64,000 bases of DNA, from the NCBI GenBank assembly GCA_002261195.1, contig MVBO01000019.1, positions 62,001-126,000 on the forward strand, written 5' to 3'. Source of the stretch: Bifiguratus adelaidae. Taxonomy: Eukaryota; Mucoromycota; Endogonomycetes; Endogonales. This document shows positions 1-11,273 of this stretch, one piece after another; position 1 is the first letter of the stretch, and each line of letters begins with the position of its first letter. The notes under the pieces were generated by a model. It was not told the DNA's origin and searched no databases. It saw only the letters and a program-made list of their open reading frames with translations. The translations under genes were made by a program, and so were the position numbers.

Positions 1-178
1 CAGTTTTCTCCAATTTTTTTATTAACTTCTGGACAGCTTGGCTTCCTGTTTGCATCACTCTTCGTCAACATCATTGCCACTGTCTATTGTGAAAGAAAGC
101 TAGCATTTTTGTCAACTTCCATCACCCGCGTCACCACTCCCATTGTCACTTACACCTTTCCAAGTAACACTTACCACC

Positions 179-1236
179 ATGTCCGGACCCGACAAAGTTT
201 CTACCCCAAATGCCGACGATCACTTCAAGACCAACGGGAATCACGAACTCACTGAAGACGCGAACGGTACGACTTTGAGCCTTCGGGCTCTCGTTTCCAC
301 CAAGGAAGCCGGTGTTATTATCGGTAAGGGTGGCAAAAACGTCGCGGATCTCCGAGAGGAGACCGATGTCAAAGCTGGCGTGTCAAAGGTCATTCAGGGC
401 GTCCATGATCGCGTGCTTACAGTTTCCGGAAGTCTCGAAGGCGTGGCTAAGGTAATTCTCGCTGCATTTATATGGGAGCGACACGTGTCAATGAAGATTA
501 TGCTCATTTGCGCCTCTAGGCCTTTTCCATGATTGCTGGTACCATTCTGGAGAACACGACTATACCCAACACTTTGACATCTACCATTACTCCCACCACC
601 GCAACCATCCGTCTGCTCATTTCGCATAACCTCATGGGATCCATCATTGGTCGCCAAGGCGTCAAGATCAAAAATATTCAAGATATGTCTGGTGTCCGCA
701 TGGTTGCATCCAAGGACATGCTACCTCAATCCACTGAACGCGTCGTCGATGTCCAGGGTACACCTGAAGGTATTCACATCGCTATCACGGAGATCGGACG
801 CTGCCTCCTGGAAGACTGGGAACGTGGTGTCGGTACCGTCTTATACAACCCTTCCGTTAGACTGACCCATAGCAACTATTCCTCCGATTGGGACAAGAAA
901 CCTGCCTCGCCAACCTCCACTGGACGACCCAATTCATCATCCACATCTGCGGCATTCCTCAACAATCCAAATATTCGCACCCAAAACATCTCTATTCCAA
1001 ACGACATGGTTGGCTGTATCATAGGCAAGGGGGGAGCCAAGATTGCTGAGATACGGCAACTATCAGGTAGTCGCATCAGCATTGCCAAGACTCCCCATGA
1101 CGAAAGTGGTGAAAGGATGTTCACCATACAGGGAACACCCGAAGCCAACGAAAAAGCACTTTACCTCCTCTTTGCCCAATTGGAGAGTGAAAAAGAGAGG
1201 AGACTCAACAGTGCAGAGAACGAGGTTGAAGAGTAA
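179..1236 (+). CDS. Triple-KH-domain RNA-binding protein (PCBP/Rnc1/Hek2-like)
   Basis: Two exons (179–451 and 520–1236) join in phase to a 329-residue protein. Three KH domains are visible, each with the GxxG loop: about residues 35–100 (GVIIGKGGKN), 120–190 (GSIIGRQGVKI) and 245–315 (GCIIGKGGAKI). A Ser/Thr/Pro-rich linker separates KH2 and KH3. The architecture matches poly(C)-binding proteins and the fungal Rnc1, Pbp2 and Hek2 proteins, which bind mRNA and control stability, localisation or translation; the specific targets cannot be read from sequence. The start at 179 is the first in-frame ATG. The 5' leader is pyrimidine-rich. Family assignment is firm, while orthology to one yeast gene is inferred. 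Confidence 0.93.
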
Positions 1237-1374
1237 TAGCGCACACGCATAAGCCAAAAATGACCCCTCTGTAACAATCATTCCCTTCAATACAACCTGG
1301 CGTCCTCATTGTCGAAATTGCGACTGGCGATTATTTCCCTTCAGCCTTTTGACAGCACATGTTCTGATTGCAAC

Positions 1375-3519
1375 ATGTCTGCAAACGCACAGATATACAA
1401 GGCCACCTATAGTGGTGTGCCTGTATATGAGTTTCTATGCAAGGGCGTTGCGGTCATGCGCAGACGCTCTGATTCATACCTCAACGCAACACAGATCCTT
1501 AAAGTCGCCGATTTTGACAAGCCGCAGCGCACGCGGATTTTGGAGCGTGAGGTGCAAAAGGGAGAGCACGAGAAGGTCCAGGGAGGCTACGGCAAATATC
1601 AAGGTGAGTTGAACGGTCGTAGCTCTTAAACCAAGGTCGTTGTCATTTGCGTGACGAGCCTTGTCTATTTCGCGTTTTTCTTCATACTGACGCTCTGGTT
1701 GTGCTTGTGTCCAGGTACATGGGTACCTTTTGAAAGAGGGATTGAACTGGCAAAACAGTATAACGTTCTCCATGACTTACAACCTATATTCGATTACAAC
1801 CAAGACGGTAAATCGCCTCCACTTGCTCCGAAGCACATCACGGCCGCTACCAACCGACCACGCAAGCCGCGAGTGCCAAAGCCTGTCACAGGTGGAAAAG
1901 GCGGAAAGAAGATGCCGAGGGCGCTGTCTAACCGTATGAGCATGCGCAGTTATTCGGATTCTGAAATTTCCGAAGATATGTTGGACGAGTCTGAGGATGA
2001 ATTAGCCAGCACAGAGTATCCCGTGGAACGTGGGCGATATAATGTCATTGTTGACGGGCAATTTGACAGTGATGTTTCTAGTCTCAGCTCACACTCCAAT
2101 GATGGTTCCGTCGGTCGCTCTCAGAAACGGAGGCGCGTTATGAATCGAGTGCACGCTTACGGAGGCAAGCAAAGCAGTCGGTACGCGAAGGTACTCCTAC
2201 AATACTTCATATCCGATCAACAAGACATACCAAAACTCCTCCTTGATCCACCACCGGATTTGGATATCAATCTTGTCATTGACGAAGAAGGCCATTCGTC
2301 ACTTCACTGGGCAGCTGCTATGGCCAACATGGAGGTCGTACAGCTCCTCATTTCCCATCAAGTGAATATCGCCAGCGTTAATTACTCTGGCCAAACGGCG
2401 CTGATGCGCAGTGTCCTGTTCACAAACAATTACACCGACAGATCTTTCGCGGACCTTCTCGAGTTCCTTCAAAAGACCATCTTTACCATTGACAAGCAGG
2501 ATCGAACCGTCTTCCATCACGTATGCGCTACCGCGGGAGTCAGTGGCAAACTCGCGGCCTCAAAATATTATATGGATTGCCTTCTCGACAAGCTTGCAGA
2601 TTTTCCGTCAGAGCTGGTAGAGTTGCTCAACGTTCAAGATGAAGGTGGCAATACGGCTTTACTTGTGGCGGCCGCGGGTGGAGCCAAGAAGATTTGCAGG
2701 CTGCTGCTCTCTAAAGGAGCCGACCCAACGATACCCAACCGAGCCGGTAAAAGAGCACAAGATTATCTTGAGGGTGGAGGTGGCATGGTGGGGTTGGCGA
2801 GTGTCGATATCGAAGAATATGTTCCAGAAGCTGTCGCCAGTGCCTTCCGACACCTTCACGATGGTTATGAAGAGGATCTGAAGGAGAAGGAAGAGTCTCT
2901 CCAACAAGTGAACGACATGATGATTGATTTACAACGGCAAATCTCTGAAAATGAGAAAGCACTGATAGAGATCAATGACAAGGCTAATGATTTGCAAGCT
3001 GCTCAGACCAAGATCCAAGAATTAGAAGCCAAATTGCGCAATATCGTCATGAAGAGACATATCCGGCGGATCAAAGACATGGCGCTGAATGACGAGAGTA
3101 ATGAAGAGCACAACGCCAATAGTTTCTTGCATAGTGATCCTGTGGAATCACAAGACGTCAAAGCTTCGACACAGCAGCATGAAGTCAAGCCGGAACCAGT
3201 ACATCATCCTAAAAGCGTAGGGGAATTATTCCCCACTCCTGTAACGTCACAATTGCCCTCCACTCAAACCAACAACAAATCAGAGACAGCTGATACGGAC
3301 CCAGAAACCAGAGCAGCGCAGCTGCAAGAAGAACTTCGCTCGCACAAGGATGGTTTCGAGAGACTCATTGCAGAATATGTCACGCTGGCAGCAGAATCAA
3401 GCGCGCAGTCCGAAAATTATAGGCGATTAATTGCGCTATCGTGTGGCATACCCTACGAAGAAGTGGATTCTCTCCTAAACCCATTAGCAGCACAGCTGGC
3501 TGTAGAGGAAGGGTATTGA
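1375..3519 (+). CDS. APSES/ankyrin cell-cycle transcription factor (Mbp1/Swi4/Res-like)
   Basis: Exons 1375–1603 and 1715–3519 give 677 residues. The N-terminal ~105 residues form an APSES (KilA-N) DNA-binding domain, with [19 protein letters not shown] and [17 protein letters not shown] across the splice junction. An acidic Ser-rich linker with a basic, NLS-like cluster (QKRRRVMNR) follows. Ankyrin repeats lie around residues 235–420 ([21 protein letters not shown] and [21 protein letters not shown]), then a coiled coil. This is the layout of the DNA-binding subunits of MBF/SBF (Mbp1, Swi4, S. pombe Res1/Res2), which drive G1/S genes through ACGCGT or CGCGAAA sites. Which paralogue this is cannot be decided from sequence alone. 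Confidence 0.93.
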
Positions 3520-3746
3520 CACAAAGGGTTACGTTCAGAACTTGTACATATTATCGTAATGGAAGGTAAACTCTTGAAGTCATTCTTTGCGGGTGGCGTT
3601 CCTGCGCCACCTGTAATTCTTTCTTGTTTGAAGGAAACCGGTGACCTAGCAAGTATGATTCTACGGAAGGCTGTCGGCCGTGTTGGCACGAAGCAAACGC
3701 TTGCGCTGACTCCCTCATTGCAACACGTGCAATTCATATCTTGGCC

Positions 3747-5267
3747 ATGTTGCTCTCTTGGAGCTTGCGCTCGACCGCGACGACAGTTACCCCCAATGAC
3801 CCGTTCTACGACATTCCCCCGCTCATTCACGTCCAGTAGGTATCTCCACCGAGAGGGACATCAAACGTGCCCCATTGTATTGACTAAAGTCTGTTTATAG
3901 CCTCCCGAAACCTTGAAACGCACATCAATGATCGTATAACAAAACGCTTAGATGCACTGTGTGATCGATACAAGCAACTTTCACAGTCTCTCAACGAAGG
4001 CGTCCAAACCATGAATACAGACACCATGGCTCAGATATCAAAGGAACTGTCAAAGTTGGAGCCGGTACAAGAAGCCTACAATGCATGGCGAAAGATTCAA
4101 AGAGATATGGCCGATCTGGAAAGCATGCGGAAAGACGAAGATATGCAAGATATGGTGGAAGAGGAGCTTGAAACATTACGGCATGCTCTTACAGAAACCG
4201 AGGCACAACTTGTGTCCCAGTTGATACCCAAAGATTCGGCAGATGAAGGTGCAGCTATTTTAGAAATACGGGCCGGCACCGGCGGTGATGAAGCTGCGCT
4301 GTTCGCTGCTGACATGTTGAAAATGTACGAGCGGTTCGCCAACACTATGGGGTGGAAGTGGGAAGTGCTGAGCACTTCTGACGATATTGGCAACGGAGTG
4401 AAGGTACGTGCTTCAACCTGTTGAGCCAAATTTTTACAACATTGATTCAGGATGCTACGGTAAACATTTCGGGACATGGCGTATTCGGTGCCATGAAATA
4501 CGAATCCGGAGTGCATCGGTAAGTGGTGTCCTGAATGCCGGTTTCCGGATAAGCTCATATAGGTATAGTGTACAACGTGTGCCCGCAACCGAATCGAAAG
4601 GACGTATTCATACGTCCACAATCACCGTTGCTATTCTGCCACAGCCGACTGAGGTGTGTTGTATCACAAACTTAAATTACACCTCCTACTGATCAACCAA
4701 CGGCACGATAGGTGGATGTTAAAGTCCTGGACTCTGATCTGCGAGTGGACGTATTCAGGTCTTCAGGGGCAGGTGGTCAACATGTTAACACAACGGATAG
4801 CGCAGTGCGCATCACTCATATACCCACGGGCATAGTTGTTGCTATGCAGGATGAACGCTCGCAGCATAAGGTGAGGCGCGGCCCGACATTTGTGGCACAG
4901 CAGGGCTAACACATTTCACCAGAACAAAGCCAAAGCACTCAAAGTGTTGCGTGCTAAGCTGTACGACGCGGAGAGATTACGCACAGAGAATAGCCGTAGA
5001 GATGCTCGGAAGCAGCAAGTGGGGACAGGGGATCGATCTGAGAAGATTCGAACGTACAATTTCCCTCAGGTGTGTGTACGAGAGTGGGAACATGATGCCA
5101 TCCATATGACGCGAATTCACCGAGTGTCTTAGAACCGGATGACGGACCATCGGATTAATCTGACCGTACATGAGCTCGATTTAATAATGAGCGGGCAAAA
5201 CCTCAAATCCGTCATAGACAAGCTAAAATTGGAAGATGATACGATGGCATTGGCGAATATCGAATAA
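3747..5267 (+). CDS. MRF1: Mitochondrial peptide chain release factor 1
   Basis: Class-I release factor with the catalytic GGQ tripeptide ([11 protein letters not shown], in the exon at 4712–4870) that triggers peptidyl-tRNA hydrolysis at UAA/UAG. Exons seen: about 3885–4403, 4451–4518, 4569–4653, 4712–4870, 4923–5069 and 5133–5267, all in phase. The first exon from ATG 3747 starts [13 protein letters not shown], a plausible mitochondrial presequence. Its donor is ambiguous: in-frame use of the GTAGGT near 3838 with an acceptor before TCTGTTTATAG preserves the frame. The tail carries the usual RF1 block ([16 protein letters not shown]). The protein acts in the mitochondrial matrix on mitoribosomes. 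Only the 5' exon junction is uncertain. Confidence 0.9.
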
Positions 5268-5516
5268 AGTCTCTTCGGATGAAGCAACTGCAGCCAAACA
5301 GGAATTTCCAAATTTGGTTGTTTATTTCCTTGCCATTCCTTCAAATGGAAACTGCTCAGACTCGCAAATGAAATAAGTCGAGGAGGAACCGCACTTTGCC
5401 TTCACTCGTTCTTTTGCGCTTCCTTTCCACACGTCTGCTCTTGCATCAAGAGAGCCTGTAACAAGATATCAAGTGTATCAAAAGCCTTTACCTGAGCCTG
5501 TAGGTGAACGGTAGCT

Positions 5517-7527
5517 ATGGGATTCTGCAAATACTGTGGAAGTATTTGCGAAGAGAAGTGCTCAAAATGTGGCGGGCGCGCAGTGGGTAAGTGTCTGAGT
5601 TGGCAAAAGTGAAAGGGTCAAGAGGTAGACTAACGGACCTGAATCTTCGTTCAGCACCACTGTCTGCGTCTAAACTACTCGCGTCTGAAACGTCCCCAAT
5701 GGACAAGTGGACACAACGCTACGGAAGCCTAGCCGAAAGGAAGGGAACACTAGTCAAAAGACGCTCTACAACAATGCTATCTTCTTTTGAAACGTGCTTT
5801 GGTTGTCGAAAGCGACCTGAGCTGGCAAGTATTGGCAAGCCGATAGGAAGACGAGATGACTGATGGAACGCTTAGGGCGCCAAACTTTTGTCTGATCCCA
5901 AACGTCCCGAACGCCAATATTGCAATAGCTGCTATCTGAACAAGTTCAGCCTTGGTCCATGGTAAGCCTCAAGCTAAACACGCACGGTATGGATGGAGTA
6001 TTCACCTACTTTTATCTGCCCTAGCGTCACCTGTGGTAAGCCCGTCTTGTCTAACGACATTTACCGCGTCAAACACGGTCAAAAGCATTGGCATCAGCCT
6101 TGTTTTGTTTGCATACATTGTAAATCCACCATGGACTACGATCCCATGGTCGAGGTCGATGGCTGCCCCTGCTGTCGATCGTGCTTCGATGCAAAAACTG
6201 CGGATGATGCTGTTGTTCCTGGAGTAGCTGAAACTGCTAGACCTCGGTTGACCACACTGCTTCTTCGCTCTACCTTCTCCGAAGACAGCGCACGGACACC
6301 TTCGCTGGAGGACGATCGTCCATCCGAGGTTTCAGTGACCCGGTCCTCCTCACTGCAGTCCACTTTATCTGACCTCAGTTCGCGTCCACAAACGCCCAGC
6401 AATATGCTAACTTCACCCCGTACATCACCTTCAATTGAGGAGATGCAGGAATCATTACGGCGCCTACGAGTGTCAGCTTCAAAATCAGAGAAACCATTTC
6501 AAAGAACCACCTACCTCACCAACACACAACGCGCCTTCTCCCGTGAGGAGCCCTATGACTCTGAGAGCGAAGATCCTACCGAGAATGTGGACATGTGCAA
6601 AGGTTGCGGCAAGGTGATTCTGGAACTGACCTTGCGTCTAAAGACGGGTGAAACGTTTCACCCACGATGCTTCAAGTGCGCCAAATGCCAAGATGTCTTT
6701 GCGGAAACGCATTTCATTGCCTATATGGACCGACATTATCACACGTCGGTAAGTATAAATAGAGATGCCTTTGCCAACGATATGCTCAACAAATGGCAAC
6801 GTCTAGTGCGCTCCCACAAGCCCCTTGTCTGAAGCCAAATGCGCGCTTTGTCAGGAAGGCATCGACGCACGCGAGGTGGTAAAGTTTGCTGGACAATCGC
6901 TCCACAAAAAGGTGTGACTAATGACACTTAATGACATGGGTCCCTCTAACCATTGAACAGTGCTTCAAGTGCAGCAAATGCGCGTCGCTCATTTCACCTG
7001 GCGAGCTATGTCACGAGATCAGCAAGAAGCCCTTTTGTCATGGTTGCGTCGATAACCTCCTCAGCCCGGTGTACAACGCCAATGCACCACAAAGCATCTT
7101 TGCCTCTCGTGCCGCCGCTTTACCATCACGACGTCGCGACACCATCAACCTTCCCCCTCCAGATCTCTCTACCATCACTCCCAGTTCCATCTTTAGCACT
7201 GGCGTAAAACGCATGCCCAGACTGGGTGTATCGGACGTGTGCCCACGATGTCACAAGGACGTGATGTTTCTGGAGGAAAAGCCGGGTCCGAAGGCCACAA
7301 AGTTCCATCGCAAGTGCTTGCAATGCTTGGGGTGCAAGAAACAACTTGATTCGGCTTGTCTCATCGTGGAAGATGGCGATGCTTGGTTACCCCATTGTCG
7401 CAATTGCTACGTAAGTCTTAAGGATCATGTCCTTTGGGGTTATATTCACTGACGAGATATACAGGATAAGAAAAAGCGACATCTTTTAGGACCCATACCT
7501 ACGCCGTCGCGATCTGTTGCTATATGA
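5517..7527 (+). CDS. Protein with four LIM-type zinc domains
   Basis: Seven exons join in phase: 5517–5586, 5655–5824, 5876–5961, 6025–6748, 6807–6911, 6961–7410, 7465–7527; 555 residues. The intron at 5825–5875 begins GCAAGT and appears to be GC–AG. The N-terminus has a small Cys-rich ribbon (CKYCGSICEEKCSKC). Four LIM-like units follow: CVTCGKPVL…HWHQPCFVCIHC, CKGCGKVIL…FHPRCFKCAKC, CALCQEGID…LHKKCFKCSKC and CPRCHKDVM…FHRKCLQCLGC. A Ser/Pro-rich linker of ~150 residues separates LIM1 and LIM2. LIM domains bind proteins, often at actin or polarity sites; there is no RhoGAP domain, so it is not Rga/Lrg1. Exact role unknown. Confidence 0.87.
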
Positions 7528-7645
7528 TGGATGCAAGAATGATGAAATGTTTGTAAAGTGTTTCAAGTAAATGGACAAAAACTGTATCATTCTCATGTAT
7601 ATCAGAAATACAACGATTCTACTCATATTTGCATATACTTCGGCG

Positions 7646-10037
7646 TTAAAGCTTGGCTTGATCCTTACGTATCATTTCATATTGCTCCTTTCCAAATGGC
7701 TTGTACTCATCTCCATCGAGCCAGTACACCTCGTCCGCGGCAAAATAACTAGGATCGATACCTTCCTTGCGCAATTGCACCTTTGATTGTTTGTATGTAC
7801 CAGTCAATTCCATCCTAGAGATATACGTTGAGCCTTATAGCATCTAGGACTAGATACGAGTCAACCTACTTTTTGACAACACGGATGAAAAGCGGAGCCG
7901 CATATTTTGGCAACTTGGACCTGACGTGTTTTGCCAGGCCTTTAAGATCGAGTTTGGCTCCTTCCTTGAGCAACAATGCGGCCATACCTATCGCGCGCTC
8001 GCATAAGCAAACAAGTGTCCTAGACACTTTTTGTCTTCGCAAACACTCACCAGCTCTACCATCATATCCTGGGACTTCAGCGCCATAGACATTGGCCTCA
8101 ATGATGCCGGGGTACACAGACACAACCTCTGCGACCTCATTTGTTGACACATTCTCTGATTTCCATCTAAAGGTATCACCGATACGGTCCGCGAAATGCA
8201 TCATGCCGTCCGAAGTGAGGCGGAGTAAATCACCCGTGCGAAAGTAGGAATCGCCTTTCACGAAGACATTCTCAATGATCTTCTTTTGTGTAGCCTTGGC
8301 GTCCTTGTAATAACCGCGGAATTCCAAAGGTGTTCCCTTCTCGTTGCGTATGAGTAGCTCTCCAGCTTCACCATAGGCGCACTGAACGCAAAACCCTTTG
8401 TCGTTTCTGATGGGTTCATATGTTTCAGGATCGACGCGAACAATTGGTAGATCTTTTCGGAGCATACGAATAAGCCAACCTCGATGTCCAACGGCGCCAG
8501 AACCCCATTCTCCGGTGTTGTAATTGAACAAGGTCCCGTTGCCTGGGCAGTACATGAGTAATCGGCAACATGCCATCGAGTAGCTCCTCTTACCTTCTGT
8601 CGCAGCGTAGAACTCGCCTATTTCGGGAATATGAAACCTTTCCCGGAACACACTCCATACTTCGGGTCTCATGCCGTTGCCATAGGCTAAACGAACACGA
8701 TGTGCTGTATCTGATGGACAAGGAGGTTGAGCAAGCAGGTATCGGGCAATTTCGCCAATGTACTACAAAGATTGAATGGTGAGTGATGCTCCAGAGATGC
8801 ATTTCGGCATATTCAACCCACATTGATGACCGTGGCGTCGTATCGAATGCATTCATCCCAGTATTTGCTGACCGAGAATTTGCGTCCAATGATAACAGCG
8901 GCACCACTTATCCAACTTTGAGCGATACAAAGCAGAGCTAAAGAGATGGTGTTGAGCCCAAAAAAAAATCTCACCATGCGCCATTTGCCTTACCTGCTGA
9001 ACTGTGGTATAAAGGAAGGGTACAATATATACGATCGTCGGGTCGAATCTTGTTCATATAAGTCCATCCGGTCGCCGCCATGTTCACACGTCCATGTTGG
9101 ACAACCGCTGGCTTTGGCAAGCCTGTTGTGCCACTCGTGTAAATGAGAAGGGCGACATCTTGCAGGCCAGTGCCTTTCATAAGCGAAGGATCGGGTTCCT
9201 GATCACCAAACGCTTCAAGATCCGCTTGACGCAACGCTCTGGCATACGGCAATTCCTTAGCAATCTCACCGTATGTGAACATGGTAATTCCAAGTTCATT
9301 CTGTATTACGTCCGCCTGCGGACCGATAGCGTTTTCGTAGAATCCATCAATCACCATGAGCTTCGCTCCGGAAACACGCAAACAGTGCAGTAGAGACTTG
9401 TCTTGAAGCTGGTTGTTGATACAGGCCTGCGTGGCTCCAATTTGATTGAGGGCAAGCCAATTGATCACAAAGGACGGATGATTTTGCAAGTAAGCGGCAA
9501 CAACGTCTATCAAAGCCATTCAGTGAATCATCACGAAACGTTCAGCGCATCCTCACGTACCACCACGTTTGACACCCTGGCTCAAATACCAAATAGCCTA
9601 CCGTCAAGCAAGACACATCAATCTCCATCTCCCGCCATTTCACATCCCAGCAACTTACGAGTTGATTAGACACTAAGGTAAAGCATTGAGTCAGTTGAGC
9701 ATCACTACAAGCAATTCTGCACGATAACCTACTCCTCTTGACTTGACGATACGTATAGGATTGTCCCTCGAACATGAGATATTCGGCGCCTGGCTTCTTC
9801 TCAGCCGTCTCGAGGAACCGATAGTAGACATTGATCCGATCCTCCTTTTCAATCCTAGCGGCCCTATAGTTCGATACGTGAGTCTACATGTCTCGAGTGC
9901 ACACCTTCCACTCACTGTCTTAACACCATGATTTGTGTCTTGATTTGATGAAGGTCATGACGAAGCGATAACCTCGAGTCAATATACATTGCGCCCAAGG
10001 CGCCTGCAACCACCTTGCCTAACGTTTCCAAGCGCAT
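7646..10037 (-). CDS. FAT1: FATP/Fat1-type very-long-chain acyl-CoA synthetase / fatty acid transporter
   Basis: Ten exons: 10037–9927, 9883–9733, 9672–9659, 9597–9561, 9506–8994, 8937–8822, 8762–8594, 8542–8051, 7987–7870, 7814–7646; all phases agree and give 629 residues, the usual FATP size. The AMP-binding motif YTSGTTGLPK, the FATP signature (DRIGDTFRWKSENVSTNEV) and the C-terminal ELTGTYKQSKVQLRKEG are present. The N-terminus has a hydrophobic stretch (GKVVAGALGAMYI). The enzyme activates very-long-chain fatty acids with ATP and CoA at ER, peroxisome or plasma membrane and couples this to uptake. The third exon is only 14 nt. The gene lies 75 nt downstream of the MBL-fold gene on the same strand. 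Confidence 0.94.
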
Positions 10038-10112
10038 GACCCTGTCTGTGAGGTGAACCCAAAGGTGAACCTTTACCACTCAAAGCGTAATGCCACATGA
10101 ATTGTGAAATTT

Positions 10113-11235
10113 TCATGTGTTTGTTGGGGACCAAACGACGTTCAAGTGAGAAGTGAGAGAAGATTGGGGAGAAGGAGAGATAGAGGTAGAGGTAAAGAGA
10201 GAGGGTGAAGAGGAAGGAGAGGGAGAGGGAGAAGAAGGTTTGATGCCGTAGCGGTCTACATCTCGTTGAACGCTCTTGTGGACCAAGTCAGATATTTGGG
10301 ACATGGTTAGACCTCCAGGTCCTTTGATGGTGTTTGGATCATTGGATGCCTCTTCTTGACGATGGACAGAGCTTGGCATGCTTCTCTTTTGCAGCTTGCC
10401 TTGTTGCTCTAGCTTGAGCAAAAGAGACAGGATGTAGTGTCCAAAGTGTTCGTAATCGCTGTCGGAAAGCTCACGGTCTTGCATGGCATCAATGATTTCG
10501 CGTGTATCCATGAGACCAGCTTGGGATTGAATGGTCTCCATGATACCCTGCACAAGCCGTGCGTGAGCCTCGAGCGCCTGCGTTACTGTGGCTTGCACAT
10601 CAAGGATAACGTCCCCATGGCCAGGATATCCGATTCTCGGATAGGTCTTGCGGAAGACTTGAAGGGTGGCGAGATAGTCGGAAGGGCTGTCTAAACGCCA
10701 TATTGCGTGGGGATCCGTATATATGGTATCGCCTGTAAAGATTGAGTCTTCGGCTTCCAAATGAAAACATAAGCTGTCCGCAGTATGTCCTGGTGTCGCT
10801 AGGACGCGAAGAGCCGTATCATTATCCTCCGTAACAATACGCTGAGTGTGATGCGTTAGTAGAGTATCGGCCCATAGAAATCGTTCGCGAGCCTTGGAGG
10901 TCGTGTCTTGTTCTCCTCGATAGACAGACAAGGAGGGAAACACCCTACGAAGTTCCGTCAACCCTCCCACGTGGCCCCTATGGGCGTGCGTCAACACGAC
11001 AGCTGACAGCCGATCATCCCTTGCCATCATGGTCTTTAAGAGTGCATCCGTAAAGCCTTGATCCGAGATATCTCCACAATCCACCAACAGTTTGTCTTTG
11101 CCTTTTCCCACAAGATAGGCATTGCCTAGGCATACCCATAAGCACTAGCACTAGCACTCCTGCAACTCACTTACTCTTCTTTGATCTTATCAACGTCACT
11201 TGCGGCGTCAACTGTGAAATGGTGCGTTTCAACAT
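10113..11235 (-). CDS. Metallo-beta-lactamase-fold protein, LACTB2-like
   Basis: Two exons, 11235–11175 and 11125–10113, give 357 residues. MBL-fold landmarks are SNAYLVG, LLVDCGD, THAHRGHVGG, TPGHTADSL…FTGDTIY and YPGHGDV, followed by the helical domain seen in LACTB2-type proteins. LACTB2 is a mitochondrial single-strand RNA endonuclease. In the metal motif HxHxDH the Asp is replaced by Gly here (HAHRGH), so activity may differ. The C-terminus is a low-complexity Ser/Pro/Thr tail encoded by a purine/pyrimidine-biased tract. The start (MLKRTISQLTPQVTLI) is inferred from splice phase; it would lie only 38 nt from the divergent RQC2 start. Confidence 0.83.
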
Positions 11236-11273
11236 TAAGCGATTTCCTGCTGCGGCATTTCTTCTCACTTACA

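Noticed and set aside
3559-3746. Upstream extension of MRF1 from 3559
   Set aside because: Sits in a different frame from the presequence ATG 3747 and lacks family similarity.
10140-10230. Purine-rich GAGAGG tract
   Set aside because: Encodes the Ser/Pro tail of the MBL-fold protein; treated as low-complexity coding sequence.
11219-11273. ATG at 11219 as RQC2 start
   Set aside because: It does not give the conserved NFACT-N start; ATG 11274 ([10 protein letters not shown]) does.
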